A stretch of 64,000 bases of DNA from contig CAKUOD010000008.1 in the NCBI GenBank assembly GCA_934668695.1, forward strand, positions 1 through 64,000, read 5' to 3'. Numbering within the stretch: position 1 is the first letter of the stretch; each line of letters opens with the position of its first letter. The stretch comes from an uncultured Collinsella sp. (GTDB taxonomy: Bacteria > Actinomycetota > Coriobacteriia > Coriobacteriales > Coriobacteriaceae). Positions 48,297 through 56,433 of this stretch are shown piece after piece. Under the pieces are notes generated by a model. That model ran no database searches. It was not told the origin of the DNA and was given only the letters and a program-made list of their open reading frames with translations. Both the position numbers and the translations under genes were made by a program.

Positions 48297-49061
48297 TTAG
48301 ATGTCGAACACGTAGCGCGAGCCTACGATCTTTTGACGGCCGAGCAGCAGGGGCCGCTCATCGGCGTCGGTAAAGTACGCCTCCATATAGAAGAGCGGCT
48401 CACCGACCGGCACCTCGAGCAGCGGGGCCGCCTGAGCATCGGCCAGTGCGATCTCCACGGTACAGGGATCGGACTTGAGCGGAGCGCGGCCCGAATGCTC
48501 GGCAACGACCGCAAAGATCGAATTATCGGTGAGGTCCTCGTCAGCCAACGCCTGAAGATAGGGATGGTCGGCGAGCACAAAGGCGTTGTTCTCGAGCATG
48601 ACGGGGATGCCGTCGGCCGTGCGCACGCGCTCGACCACGATGAGCTCGCAGCCAGGCTCCACGCCAAAGAACGCCGCATCCTCGTGCGTCGCCGCGACCA
48701 CCGTGCGCGACACCAGACGCGCGCCCGGCGCCATATCGTTGGCAGTGCAGCCATCGGTAAAGCTTTGGACGTCGCCCTTCTGGCGAATCTTGCGCTTGAG
48801 CTTGGGGGCGCACACAAACGTGCCCCTCCCCTGTTGGCGGTTGAGGTATCCCGCGCGCGACAGCTCCTCGATGGCACGGCGAACGGTAATGCGACCTACG
48901 CCGTAGGACTTCGCGAGCTCCATCTCGGAGGGGATGCGCGAACCTGCCGGGTACACGCCGCGCGCGATTTCGCCCTTCAGGTCATCCATGACCTGCTGGT
49001 ACAGCGGCACGGCGGGCACGTCAGTACGCTCGGCGCGCTCGGTTTTGATCTCGGTCGCCAT
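48297..49061 (-). CDS. GntR-family regulator with UTRA domain (HutC/FrlR type)
   Basis: 254 residues. N-terminal winged helix (VPLYQQVMDDLKGEIARGVYPAG ... SYGVGRITVRRAIEELSRAGYL; wing RQQGRGTFV), then the UTRA effector domain (MAPGARLVSRTVVAAT, VVERVRTADGIPVMLENNAFV, YMEAYFTDADERPLLLGRQKI). Located directly before the SIS paralog 1 gene and 3 bp after recQ. It probably senses a phosphorylated glycated amino acid or sugar and represses the SIS gene. Confidence 0.9.
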   Translation of the reverse strand: MATEIKTERAERTDVPAVPLYQQVMDDLKGEIARGVYPAGSRIPSEMELAKSYGVGRITVRRAIEELSRAGYLNRQQGRGTFVCAPKLKRKIRQKGDVQSFTDGCTANDMAPGARLVSRTVVAATHEDAAFFGVEPGCELIVVERVRTADGIPVMLENNAFVLADHPYLQALADEDLTDNSIFAVVAEHSGRAPLKSDPCTVEIALADAQAAPLLEVPVGEPLFYMEAYFTDADERPLLLGRQKIVGSRYVFDI

Positions 49062-49064
49062 CGT

Positions 49065-51047
49065 TTATGCTCCATCCTGTGCATGCTCGGATTCAAACTC
49101 TTCAATCGCCGCCATAAACTGCTCGCCAAAGCTGTCGGCCTTTTTCTCACCAATGCCGTTGACCTGGATGAGCTCGTCGCGCGTCTGCGGACGCAGGCGG
49201 CACAGGCCGCGCAGGGCCTTGTCGGAGAAGACCATGTACGGCGCCATCTCCAGCTCGGTCGAGATCTCCTTGCGGAGTGCCCGTAGGCGCTCGAACAGCT
49301 CGGCATCGTTGCCCACGCGCGGACGCTGGTCCAGCTCCGCCTCCTCGCGCAGCAGGTCCACGGCACGACGGGCGCGTGCCGACGCCTTGCGCTTGGACGC
49401 GCGGCGTTTAACGGTAAAGGCAAAGGCCTCGTCCTCGACCTCGCCGGCACGCGGACCCAGGCCCACCACCGGATACTGGCCCTGCGAGGTGGCCAGGTAA
49501 CCGCGGCCACACAGCTGGCCGATGATGTCCTTAATGCGCCCGACCGATTCGCTCGACAGCTCGCCATAGCCGCGGTCCTCGTCCAGATGCATCTGGCGAA
49601 TGCGCTCGGTATTGCCGCCGTGGAGCACGTCGGCGATCAGCGACTTGCCAAAGCGCATGGGGCGCGTGGCCACGTAGCGCACGGCGGCGCGGGCCATGTC
49701 GGTCACGTCCTCGACCTCGAACTGCGTGAGGCAGTTGCTGCAGTTGCCGCAGCCCTCGGCGTCGTCCGTGGCGGTGGCGCCCGCACCAGCCGCGGCAGCA
49801 TGCTCGGCCGCGGCCTCGTCGCCAAAGTAGCGCAGCATGTATTCGCGCAGGCAACCGGTGGTATTGCAGTAGCCCTCCATCTGGCTGAGCAGGCGGTAAC
49901 GGTTCTGGAGCGCCCACGCGCGCTGCTCGTCGTCGAGCGCCTCGTCGGCGGCATCGCCGCGGTCGATCAGAAAGCGGCGCATGCGAAAATCGTTGCCGTT
50001 CCACAGCAGGTGGCAGCTGGCCGGATCGCCATCGCGGCCGGCGCGGCCCGCCTCCTGGTAGTAGGCCTCGATGCTCTCGGGCACGTTGTTGTGGATGACG
50101 TAGCGAACGTTGGGCTTGTCGATGCCCATGCCAAAGGCGTTGGTGGCGACCATCACCTGAATGTCGTCGTCGATAAAGGCACGTTGGCTTTGGCGGCGGG
50201 CATCGTTGCCCATGCCGGCATGGTAACGGCCCACGCGAATGCCGCTGGGACCCAGCGCCTCGGCAAGCTCACCTGCCAGTGCATCGACCGTCTTGCGGGT
50301 CGAGCAATACACGATACCGCTCTCGCCCGAATGCGCGATCACATAGTCGCGCACCCACGCTGCCTTGGCCTTGTCGCCCATCTCTTCGCAGCCAAAGTAG
50401 AGGTTCTTGCGATCGAAGCCCGTCACTACCGTCGCGGGGTTTTGCAGGCCGAGCATCTGCTGAATGTCCGCGCGCACACGCTCGGTCGCCGTGGCGGTAA
50501 AGGCCGCCACGATGGGGCGCTGCGGCAGGGAATCGATGAACTCGCGAATCTGCAGATAGGCGGGACGGAAATCCTGACCCCATTGGCTCACGCAATGGGC
50601 CTCGTCAATGGCCACGAGCGGCACGCCAATGCCGCCGTCCGCCGCGGCCTCCTGCGCAAAGGCCAAAAAGCGCGGCTCGAGCAGGCGCTCGGGCGCCACG
50701 TACATAAGCTGGTAGCGGCCCTCGCGCGCCCGCTTGAGCACGGTGTTTTGTTGGGCCGGCGTAAGGCTGGAGTTGAGATAGCTGGGGCGCGCACCCGCCG
50801 CGAGCAGCGCACGGGTCTGGTCCTCCATGAGCGACAGCAGCGGGCTCACCACAAAGGTGATGCCGGGCATCATGAGCGCGGGCACCTGGTAGCAAATAGA
50901 CTTGCCAGCGCCCGTGGGCATAACACCCAGCGCGTCGCGACCGGCAAGGATCGCATCGACCATGCGGTCCTGTCCCGGGCGAAACGAGGTGTAGCCAAAA
51001 TAGGCGCCGAGCGTGTCGAGCGCCATCTGCTGCATGCTATCGGTCAT
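49065..51047 (-). CDS. recQ: ATP-dependent DNA helicase RecQ
   Basis: 660 residues. Motif 0 FGYTSFRPGQDRMVDAIL, Walker A MPTGAGKSICYQVP, DEAHCVSQWGQDFRPAY (motif II with aromatic-rich loop), STRKTVDAL, QVMVATNAFGMGIDKPNVR, HNNVPESIEAYYQEAGRAGRDG (motif VI), RQC zinc site CNTTGCLREYMLRYFGDE...CGNCSNC, winged helix, and an HRDC domain at the end (RLRPQTRDELIQVNGIGEKK). A normal full RecQ. The gene ends 3 bp before the GntR gene. Confidence 0.97.
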   Translation of the reverse strand: MTDSMQQMALDTLGAYFGYTSFRPGQDRMVDAILAGRDALGVMPTGAGKSICYQVPALMMPGITFVVSPLLSLMEDQTRALLAAGARPSYLNSSLTPAQQNTVLKRAREGRYQLMYVAPERLLEPRFLAFAQEAAADGGIGVPLVAIDEAHCVSQWGQDFRPAYLQIREFIDSLPQRPIVAAFTATATERVRADIQQMLGLQNPATVVTGFDRKNLYFGCEEMGDKAKAAWVRDYVIAHSGESGIVYCSTRKTVDALAGELAEALGPSGIRVGRYHAGMGNDARRQSQRAFIDDDIQVMVATNAFGMGIDKPNVRYVIHNNVPESIEAYYQEAGRAGRDGDPASCHLLWNGNDFRMRRFLIDRGDAADEALDDEQRAWALQNRYRLLSQMEGYCNTTGCLREYMLRYFGDEAAAEHAAAAGAGATATDDAEGCGNCSNCLTQFEVEDVTDMARAAVRYVATRPMRFGKSLIADVLHGGNTERIRQMHLDEDRGYGELSSESVGRIKDIIGQLCGRGYLATSQGQYPVVGLGPRAGEVEDEAFAFTVKRRASKRKASARARRAVDLLREEAELDQRPRVGNDAELFERLRALRKEISTELEMAPYMVFSDKALRGLCRLRPQTRDELIQVNGIGEKKADSFGEQFMAAIEEFESEHAQDGA

Positions 51048-51143
51048 GGTTTCCTAACGTCCAAGTCATCTGCCGCCGATTATACGCCGCCACGCGGACC
51101 GGTGCCGCACGGCTGCCGGCCACGCTCATTCTGTGGGTAGTCA

Positions 51144-51187
51144 TTGGGGACGTTCTTGAATGACTAGTCGTTTAAGAACGTCCCCAA
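51144..51187. repeat. GGGACGTTCTT palindrome
   Basis: TTGGGGACGTTCTT and its perfect complement (14 bp) around a loop containing GACTAGTC. Related to the palindrome at 30235. It lies just upstream of structured RNA-like copy 2, as at 30235-30375. Confidence 0.75.
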
Positions 51188-51238
51188 CGACTATCTTGAT
51201 AAGCGCGGAAACGTCGCCGGTTGAGCATAAGTCAGCGA

Positions 51239-51336
51239 AAACGCCCCTAAGCGAGCAAGGTGACGTGAAAGAGGAGGGAAGCGTACTTCGGTACGCGACC
51301 GACGATTGAACGTCAGATTGCCGCTTAGGGGCGTTT
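51239..51336 (+). ncRNA. Structured RNA-like element, copy 2
   Basis: AAACGCCCCTAAGCG pairs with CGCTTAGGGGCGTTT (15 bp). Inside, GCAA/TTGC, GG/GA loop, TGACGT/ACGTCA, then GAAA...ATTGA and a variable hairpin GCGTAC-TTCG-GTACGC. The conserved blocks GAGCAAGGTGACGTGAAA and ATTGAACGTCAGATTGC match copy 1 at 30295 exactly, while the outer stem (T-A for C-G) and the inner hairpin differ but still pair. It lies in the 380-bp gap between recQ and the gntR gene at 51429. Confidence 0.6.
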
Positions 51337-51351
51337 GCAGCGTCGACCGGT

Positions 51352-51422
51352 CCGCCGTTCGTTAGAACGGCGGAACCAAAGGCGCAGCGTCGAGCCGTTG
51401 CGCGGTTTGGAAAACCGCGCAA
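51352..51422 (-). terminator. Two hairpins between the RNA element and the gntR stop
   Basis: CCGCCGTTC-GTTA-GAACGGCGG (51352-51373) and TTGCGCGGTTT-GGA-AAACCGCGCAA (51398-51422). The first recurs at 59656 after another leftward gene. The second parallels the hairpin at the glmM stop. Both lack T-runs. Confidence 0.5.
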
Positions 51423-51428
51423 CTAGAG

Positions 51429-52148
51429 CTACATGACCATAACGTAGCGGCTACCCACGTAGTACTGCTTACCCATCAGGACCGGCTCGCCATTGGGGCC
51501 GATAAAGCCGGCACGCAGGTTGAGCAGTGGATCGTGCGGAGCAATGCCCAGCTCAGCCGCCTGCTCGGCATTGGCGCGAACGGCCTCAACCGTGCGGTAG
51601 CCAACCGAGACAATCGGCGTTCCGCCAACACGCTCGACCTCGGCAAAAATCGACTTGTCCTCAAGATCGGCCGTCAACAGCTCACGGTAGGCGTCAAACG
51701 GCACAAAGATGTTCTCCTCAAAGATGGGCTCACCGTCGGCTGTACGCACGCGCTTGATATGCAGCAGCAGCGCGTCCTTCTGCAGGCCAAAGAACTCCAT
51801 CTCGTTTTGACGTGCCGGCACAATCTGGCGATCGACCACATGTGCGCCCGCCTTCATGCCATTGTCGGCACACAGCGCGGTAAACGTCTGCAGCGTCGAG
51901 GCGTGGAACTGGCGGTTGATGTGCGGCGTGGAGACAAAGGTGCCGCGGCCCTGCTGCTTAACCAGGTAGCCATCGGAGCACAGCTCCTCAACGGCGCGGC
52001 GCACCGTAATGCGGCTCACCTCGTACTGTTCGGCAAGCTCAAGCTCGGACGGAATACGCTCCTTGGGTGCATAAACACCTTTCTCGATCGCATCCTTGAT
52101 TTCGTCGTAAATCTGCTGGTAAAGCGGTGCATTTTTTGGTGCAGGCAT
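51429..52148 (-). CDS. GntR-family regulator with UTRA domain
   Basis: 239 residues. Winged helix (PLYQQIYDEIKDAIEKGVYAP ... EQYEVSRITVRRAVEELCSDGYL, wing KQQGRGTFVS) and UTRA domain (VDRQIVPARQNEMEFFG, HIKRVRTADGEPIFEENIFVP, LNLRAGFIGPNGEPVLMGKQYYVGSRYV). Its promoter carries GACGTTATATACGTATTAG, related to sequences before the PTS operon and the DMT gene at 58371. It may therefore control the nearby PTS/SIS genes. Confidence 0.9.
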   Translation of the reverse strand: MPAPKNAPLYQQIYDEIKDAIEKGVYAPKERIPSELELAEQYEVSRITVRRAVEELCSDGYLVKQQGRGTFVSTPHINRQFHASTLQTFTALCADNGMKAGAHVVDRQIVPARQNEMEFFGLQKDALLLHIKRVRTADGEPIFEENIFVPFDAYRELLTADLEDKSIFAEVERVGGTPIVSVGYRTVEAVRANAEQAAELGIAPHDPLLNLRAGFIGPNGEPVLMGKQYYVGSRYVMVM

Positions 52149-52180
52149 GTCTGATCACTCTTATCAAAATATCGAAATAA

Positions 52181-52199
52181 CTAATACGTATATAACGTC
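52181..52199 (-). promoter_or_regulatory. GACGTTATA operator-like site upstream of gntR
   Basis: On the minus strand GACGTTATATACGTATTAG, with inverted TACGTA at the centre, 33 bp before the start codon. Shares GACGTTATA with the PTS promoter and GxCGTTATATAC with the DMT promoter at 59491. Confidence 0.5.
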
Positions 52200-52252
52200 T
52201 TTTTATATGTTACCTCAGTTTGATAAAACGATACACCACATACAGCAAATCC

Positions 52253-53260
52253 TTACTTGCCGTCGTCCTGCTGCAGGCTGTCCTGCTCGATGAGGCGCGC
52301 CTGCCTGCTGGCCATGCGCGCGGGCTTATCGGGATCGGGTACGGCCGTGGGCATGGGCTCGTCGACATGACCGCCCCACCAGCCGCCCACAAAGTTGAGC
52401 GTGTGGAACACGTTGATCACGGCGCCGGGATCAATGTCGCACACCAGTTTGATAATGTCCTGGCTCTCGTAGGTCGAGACAACGGCATGCAGCAGGTACA
52501 TCTTTTCGCGGCTGTACCCGCCGATGACCTCGGCACAGCTAATGCCATGCTGAAAATGGTCAACATAGGCGGTCATGACCTCGTCCGCCTTGCGCGTCGT
52601 AATCTGCAGCGTCACGCGGTCGTAGCGACGATAGAAGCTGTCGATGGTCTTGGTCGAAATAAATTGGAACACGATGGAGTACGCCGCATTGTCCCAGCCA
52701 AACATAAAGCCAAAGATCGCCAGGATAAAGCAGTTGAAACCAAAGATGACGCCCCAGATGGTCTTGCCCGTGTGGTTGGAGACCCACAGCGCGATAAAGT
52801 CGGTGCCGCCGGTGGATGCGCCGGACTTAAGCGCGATGGCAGCGCCCAGACCCGAGACCACGCCACCAAAAATGATGAGCATAATCTTGTCGCCCAAAAA
52901 CGGAGCGAAGTGAAAGACGTTGAGGAACAGCGACGAGAGCATGACCTGCATCATCGAGAAGATGACGAAGCGCTTGCTAATGCCGCTCCAGCACAGGAGC
53001 GCCACGGGGATGTTGAGCGCGAGCATGCCGAGCGAGATGTCGATGTGAACGCCGCCCAGCGAGGTGACGCGATCGAGCAGGACCGCGACGCCGGTGAGGC
53101 CGCTCGGAAGCAGGTCGGCGGGCTGAATGAACGCCTGGATCAGGAATGTCTGGAGAACGGCGGAAATTGTGACCGCCACGGCGGTGATGGCGCGGCGGAC
53201 GATGGTGAGGCGGCCGAGCACGAGCACGCGGTCCGTGAGCTGGTCGATGGCGTTCGCCAC
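52253..53260 (-). CDS. YitT family membrane protein
   Basis: 335 residues from a GTG start (AAGGGAG upstream). Five or six membrane helices (AITAVAVTISAVLQTFLIQAF, LPSGLTGVAVLLDRV, MLALNIPVALLCW, LIIFGGVVSGLGAAIALKSGASTGGTDFIALWV) and a C-terminal DUF2179 domain (VTLQITTRKADEVMTAYVDHFQHGISCAEVIGGYSREKMYLLHAVVS). GASTGGTD is the YitT hallmark. Function unknown; perhaps a transporter with a regulatory tail. Confidence 0.9.
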   Translation of the reverse strand: MANAIDQLTDRVLVLGRLTIVRRAITAVAVTISAVLQTFLIQAFIQPADLLPSGLTGVAVLLDRVTSLGGVHIDISLGMLALNIPVALLCWSGISKRFVIFSMMQVMLSSLFLNVFHFAPFLGDKIMLIIFGGVVSGLGAAIALKSGASTGGTDFIALWVSNHTGKTIWGVIFGFNCFILAIFGFMFGWDNAAYSIVFQFISTKTIDSFYRRYDRVTLQITTRKADEVMTAYVDHFQHGISCAEVIGGYSREKMYLLHAVVSTYESQDIIKLVCDIDPGAVINVFHTLNFVGGWWGGHVDEPMPTAVPDPDKPARMASRQARLIEQDSLQQDDGK

Positions 53261-53397
53261 GTAGGCTCCCTTCGAAGGCAGATGTAGTTGTGGGGCATGC
53301 CGGCGATTGTAACATGGAGCGACAGAGGGCGCCTCAATTCACCCTCTCTCGACAACCAAAACGGGACCAGCAACTCCTACGACCAAAGGGCAATAAT

Positions 53398-53520
53398 CTA
53401 AGTGAGTAGACTTTACGCGACCTGCCGAGCACACCCAAAACCGCCACCCCAGTGACCTGCGGTTTTACTAAGGCAGATACGCTTTGTGCTCGGCCTGCGC
53501 CAAAAAGTCTACTCACTTAG
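53398..53520. repeat. 123-bp inverted-repeat element, copy 1
   Basis: 17-bp perfect terminal inverted repeats, CTAAGTGAGTAGACTTT, with a second nested pair GCCGAGCAC/GTGCTCGGC. Same length and about 92% identical to copy 2 at 61763-61885. No coding frame. A MITE-like element or a conserved palindrome; no clear target duplication. Confidence 0.85.
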
Positions 53521-53615
53521 TTCGAATCGAAGCCAAGCGGATCAAAATCGAAACCAAATCGAGCCAGTCCACCGCAAAAAACGTTTGAACCCGTGCTTTT
53601 TGCGGTGAATCAACG

Positions 53616-54245
53616 CTACAGAGCGGCCAAAATGTCGGTCAGATTGTCGATAACAGCATCGGCTCGCGATTGATCGAGGTTTACGCCCTCGTGCGGACGC
53701 AGCGCCAGGACGCGGGCGCCGGAGCGCTTGCCGGCCTCGATGCCCAAAGGCGAGTCCTCGATAACCAGGCACTCGGCAGGCTCCACCCCCAGTGCCTCCA
53801 TGGCACGCAGGTAGATCTCGGGGTCGGGCTTAAACGCGCTGCACTCGTGGCCGCTGATGGTGTAGTCCAGCACGTCGGCGATGCCGGCAATCTCCACCAG
53901 CTCGTCAATGAGCTCGCGATAGGACGAGCTCGCGATGGCACACTTCACGCCGCGCTCGTGCAGCTCACGCATCACCGGCTCCGTCTGCTCGTTGAGCAGC
54001 TCGGCATACGGAACGGGATGGTCCGGGCTGTAGACCTGCTTGTACTCCACGCGCAGGCGCTCGCGCAGCTCAATATCGTCGGGCACCAGCGCCTCCCAAA
54101 TGGCAGGCTCGTTAGACCCCGAAAGGTCGGGAATCTCGTCAAAGTGAAAGCCTTTCTCCTCCATAAACGCCACGCGACGACGGTTGTAGAACCACTCGGT
54201 ATCGACCAGCACGCCGTCCATGTCAAACAGCACTGCCTTGATCAT
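53616..54245 (-). CDS. HAD-superfamily phosphatase/phosphomutase
   Basis: 209 residues from the ATG at 54245 (GGAGGAG). HAD motif I VLFDMDGVLVDTEW, motif II IASSSYREL, motif III/IV AFKPDPEIYLRAMEALG ... CLVIEDSPLGIEAGKRSGARVLAL. Cap type and DxDGVLxDTE resemble beta-phosphoglucomutase/sugar-phosphatase enzymes. It lies between the PTS/SIS genes and yitT and may act on a sugar phosphate made by that pathway. The hairpin cassette directly upstream of the SD is shared with fau. Confidence 0.85.
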   Translation of the reverse strand: MIKAVLFDMDGVLVDTEWFYNRRRVAFMEEKGFHFDEIPDLSGSNEPAIWEALVPDDIELRERLRVEYKQVYSPDHPVPYAELLNEQTEPVMRELHERGVKCAIASSSYRELIDELVEIAGIADVLDYTISGHECSAFKPDPEIYLRAMEALGVEPAECLVIEDSPLGIEAGKRSGARVLALRPHEGVNLDQSRADAVIDNLTDILAAL

Positions 54246-54258
54246 ACGCATCTCCTCC

Positions 54259-54304
54259 CACCTGCCAAAAAGGGACAGGTTTATTTTGGTAGGTTTTATC
54301 TGGG
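54259..54304 (-). repeat. AAACCTACCAAAA hairpin cassette before the HAD gene
   Basis: On the minus strand CCCAGATAAAACCT-A-CC, AAAATAAACCTGTCCC and TTTTTGGCAGGT repeat the cassette found before fau at 44233. One arm change (G to A) still allows G-T pairing. It ends right before GGGAGGAG. Confidence 0.75.
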
Positions 54305-54338
54305 GTTTTGTGACGAAACGGACACGCCCTCCCCAAAG

Positions 54339-54371
54339 CAAAAAAGGGGACGGGGCGCAAACCCCATCCCC
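54339..54371 (-). terminator. Terminator of the PTS/SIS operon
   Basis: On the minus strand GGGGATGGGG pairs with CCCCGTCCCC around TTTGCG, followed by TTTTTT. It lies about 35 bp after the SIS paralog 2 stop. Confidence 0.85.
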
Positions 54372-54405
54372 TCTCAATCAACCCGTAAGGTCTACTTACT
54401 TGTGA

Positions 54406-55389
54406 TTAGTAGGAAAGCTTCCACATGTAGCGACGCATGGTCAGCGGGTGCTGACGGGCCTCGGCGATCTGGTTGCCGTACTCGCGCATAACGGCGAGGT
54501 GCAGCAACGGGTTGAAGTAGGTGACAACGCTCGCCGGCACGGCGTCGGCCAGACCGTAGTCCTTGGAGTCGATCAGAGCGACCTTGGCGCCCATGCGCTG
54601 CAGGAAGGTGAGGGCGCGAGCGTCCATCGGACGGGTGGCGCCATCGGACATGAAGAAGACGTAGGGCTTACCCTCGGTGGAAACCTCGAACGGGCCGTGG
54701 AAGTACTCGCCGGTGTTGTAAGCGGCGGCGTCGATCCACTGCATCTCGGTGAACAGGAAGGCGGCGTGAGAATAAGCCATCTTCTCGGAGGCACCGGAAG
54801 CCATGAAGTAGATCATCTCGTCGTCCTTGAAGTCCTCAGCGAACTTCTTGGCGAGCTTCTTGCAGGACTGAGCAGCGTTCTCGCAGAGCTCGAAGATGTT
54901 GGTGAGGCCGGTGATCATATCCTCGTAGTGATCATAGCCCTCGGTCTGCTGAAGGATCTCGAGAGCAAGAGCGATGGCGTAGCCAGGCTTCTCGGCCTTG
55001 GCGGCAAAGTTGGCATGGAAGCCGTGGACGATGACGTGGTCGGCGTCCACGGTCAGAGCAGAGCCAGCCTTGTTGGTGAGGGAGACGACCGGGCAGTTGT
55101 GCTTCTTGGCGGTCTTGTTGGCCTCGACGGTCTCGGGCGTGGAGCCACCGAGGGAGCAGGTGATCACGAAGGTGTGCTCGTTGACCCAGGAAGGCGTGTC
55201 GTAGTTGAACTCGTTAGCGGTGAAGATCTGAACGTTCAGCTTGTCCGTGTTGTTGGCCAGGAAGTACTTGGCGGGGTACAGGTCGGACATGGAAGCACCG
55301 CAGCCGACGAAAGCGACGCTGTGGATCTCGTGGTTGGACAGGACGTCAGCGACGATCTGCTTAGGGAGGTTAAGGTCGATCTCGTACAT
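54406..55389 (-). CDS. SIS-domain deglycase/isomerase (FrlB/Gfr-like), paralog 2
   Basis: 327 residues from the ATG at 55389 (AAAGGA nine bases before). SIS domain 1: VAFVGCGASMSDL, VITCSLGGSTPETVEA; SIS domain 2: IYFMASGASEKMAYSHA and YNTGEYFHGPFEVSTEG; C-terminus RRYMWKLSY. The phosphosugar loop has Gly for the second Ser (S-L-G-G-S-T-P-E). It lies downstream of EIID at the end of the PTS operon, so its substrate should be the phosphorylated PTS sugar; cleavage of a glycated amino acid 6-phosphate is the favoured guess. Confidence 0.8.
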   Translation of the reverse strand: MYEIDLNLPKQIVADVLSNHEIHSVAFVGCGASMSDLYPAKYFLANNTDKLNVQIFTANEFNYDTPSWVNEHTFVITCSLGGSTPETVEANKTAKKHNCPVVSLTNKAGSALTVDADHVIVHGFHANFAAKAEKPGYAIALALEILQQTEGYDHYEDMITGLTNIFELCENAAQSCKKLAKKFAEDFKDDEMIYFMASGASEKMAYSHAAFLFTEMQWIDAAAYNTGEYFHGPFEVSTEGKPYVFFMSDGATRPMDARALTFLQRMGAKVALIDSKDYGLADAVPASVVTYFNPLLHLAVMREYGNQIAEARQHPLTMRRYMWKLSY

Positions 55390-55481
55390 CTGACACATTC
55401 CTTTCGATTTTTGCGGCGCCACATTGCCGGACGCTCGCAGGGTTACCGTGATTGGGGCCGAGTCGCCAGCCCGTTGAGGAT

Positions 55482-55552
55482 GTGGCAAAGGAGTTGCCCC
55501 TTTGTCACGTTTAGGGATGGGAACCTGCCTGGGGTATGGGATGCCAGGCAGG
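55482..55552 (-). promoter_or_regulatory. Intercistronic hairpins between EIID and SIS paralog 2
   Basis: Two stems, GTGGCAAAGG/CCTTTGTCAC (55482-55508, one G-T pair) and CCTGCCTGG/CCAGGCAGG (55524-55552), lie in the 197-bp spacer. No T-run follows, so they probably set mRNA stability or processing rather than stop transcription. Confidence 0.5.
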
Positions 55553-55586
55553 CCCCCGGGGAAAGCGCTTGAGCACTAGGTCGCGA

Positions 55587-56420
55587 CTAGGCCAGGATGC
55601 CGGCCGCGGAGAGGGCGATGCCGCCCACGATGGCGATCACGAGAAGCCAACCGGTGTTGACGTTCTTCTTGATGAGCCAGTACATAAGGCCGGTGAGGCC
55701 GAGGGAGATCATCTGGGGCATCATGCCGTCCAGGATGTCCTGGATGACGACGGTGCCGTCAGCGAACTGCAGCGGGGTGGTGGCGCCGATCAGCGTAGCG
55801 ATCATGCCGCCCACGGACATAAGACCCACGATGCCGCAGACATACATGAGCTTCTCCATGAGGTCGCCGCCCTGGAGCTTGCTCAGATACTCGTGGCCGC
55901 CCTGGTAGCCGATCTTGGCAGCGAACCACGTGATCAGCACGGAGGGGACGATGGAGATGAGCATGGCCAGGATCGGGCCCATGATGGAGCCCTGCTGGGC
56001 CAGCTGAACGCCCAGGCCAAAGGCGATGACGCGGATGGTGCCCTGGAAGAAGGAGTCACCGATACCGGAAAGCGGGCCCATGAGCGAGGTCTTGACCGCG
56101 TTGATCGAATCGGGGTCGAAGTTCTCGGGATCCTTGGCGTACTCCTCCTCCATGGAGGCGGCGAGGCCGAGGACGAAAGCACTCGTCTGCGGGGTGCAGT
56201 TATAGAACGCCATGTGACGGTGGTAAGCCTCTTTCTTAGCAGCGAGCTGCTTGGGGTCGGACTCATCCGGATAGAGGCGGTCGAGCGTGGGAACCATGCC
56301 GTAGAGGAAGCCCATGTTCATCTGACGCTCGTAGTTCCAAGAGGCCTGGATGGCCCAGGAGCGCCAGAAGAACTGGCTGACCTTCTTGTTCAGGGACACG
56401 TCCTTGGTTGCGGTTGCCAT
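55587..56420 (-). CDS. PTS mannose-family EIID component
   Basis: 277 residues from the ATG at 56420 (AAGGAGGAAC). WRSWAIQASWNYERQMNMGFLYGM near 20-43, MGPLSGIGDSFFQGTIRVIAFGLG near 120-143 and a C-terminal helix set (ISLGLTGLMYWLIKKNVN, WLLVIAIVGGIALSAAGILA) are typical of ManZ/AgaD. With EIIC it forms the membrane channel. Two further EIID hallmarks (N-terminal E/H box, hydrophobic C-terminus) are intact. Confidence 0.93.
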   Translation of the reverse strand: MATATKDVSLNKKVSQFFWRSWAIQASWNYERQMNMGFLYGMVPTLDRLYPDESDPKQLAAKKEAYHRHMAFYNCTPQTSAFVLGLAASMEEEYAKDPENFDPDSINAVKTSLMGPLSGIGDSFFQGTIRVIAFGLGVQLAQQGSIMGPILAMLISIVPSVLITWFAAKIGYQGGHEYLSKLQGGDLMEKLMYVCGIVGLMSVGGMIATLIGATTPLQFADGTVVIQDILDGMMPQMISLGLTGLMYWLIKKNVNTGWLLVIAIVGGIALSAAGILA

Positions 56421-56433
56421 AGTGTGTTCCTCC

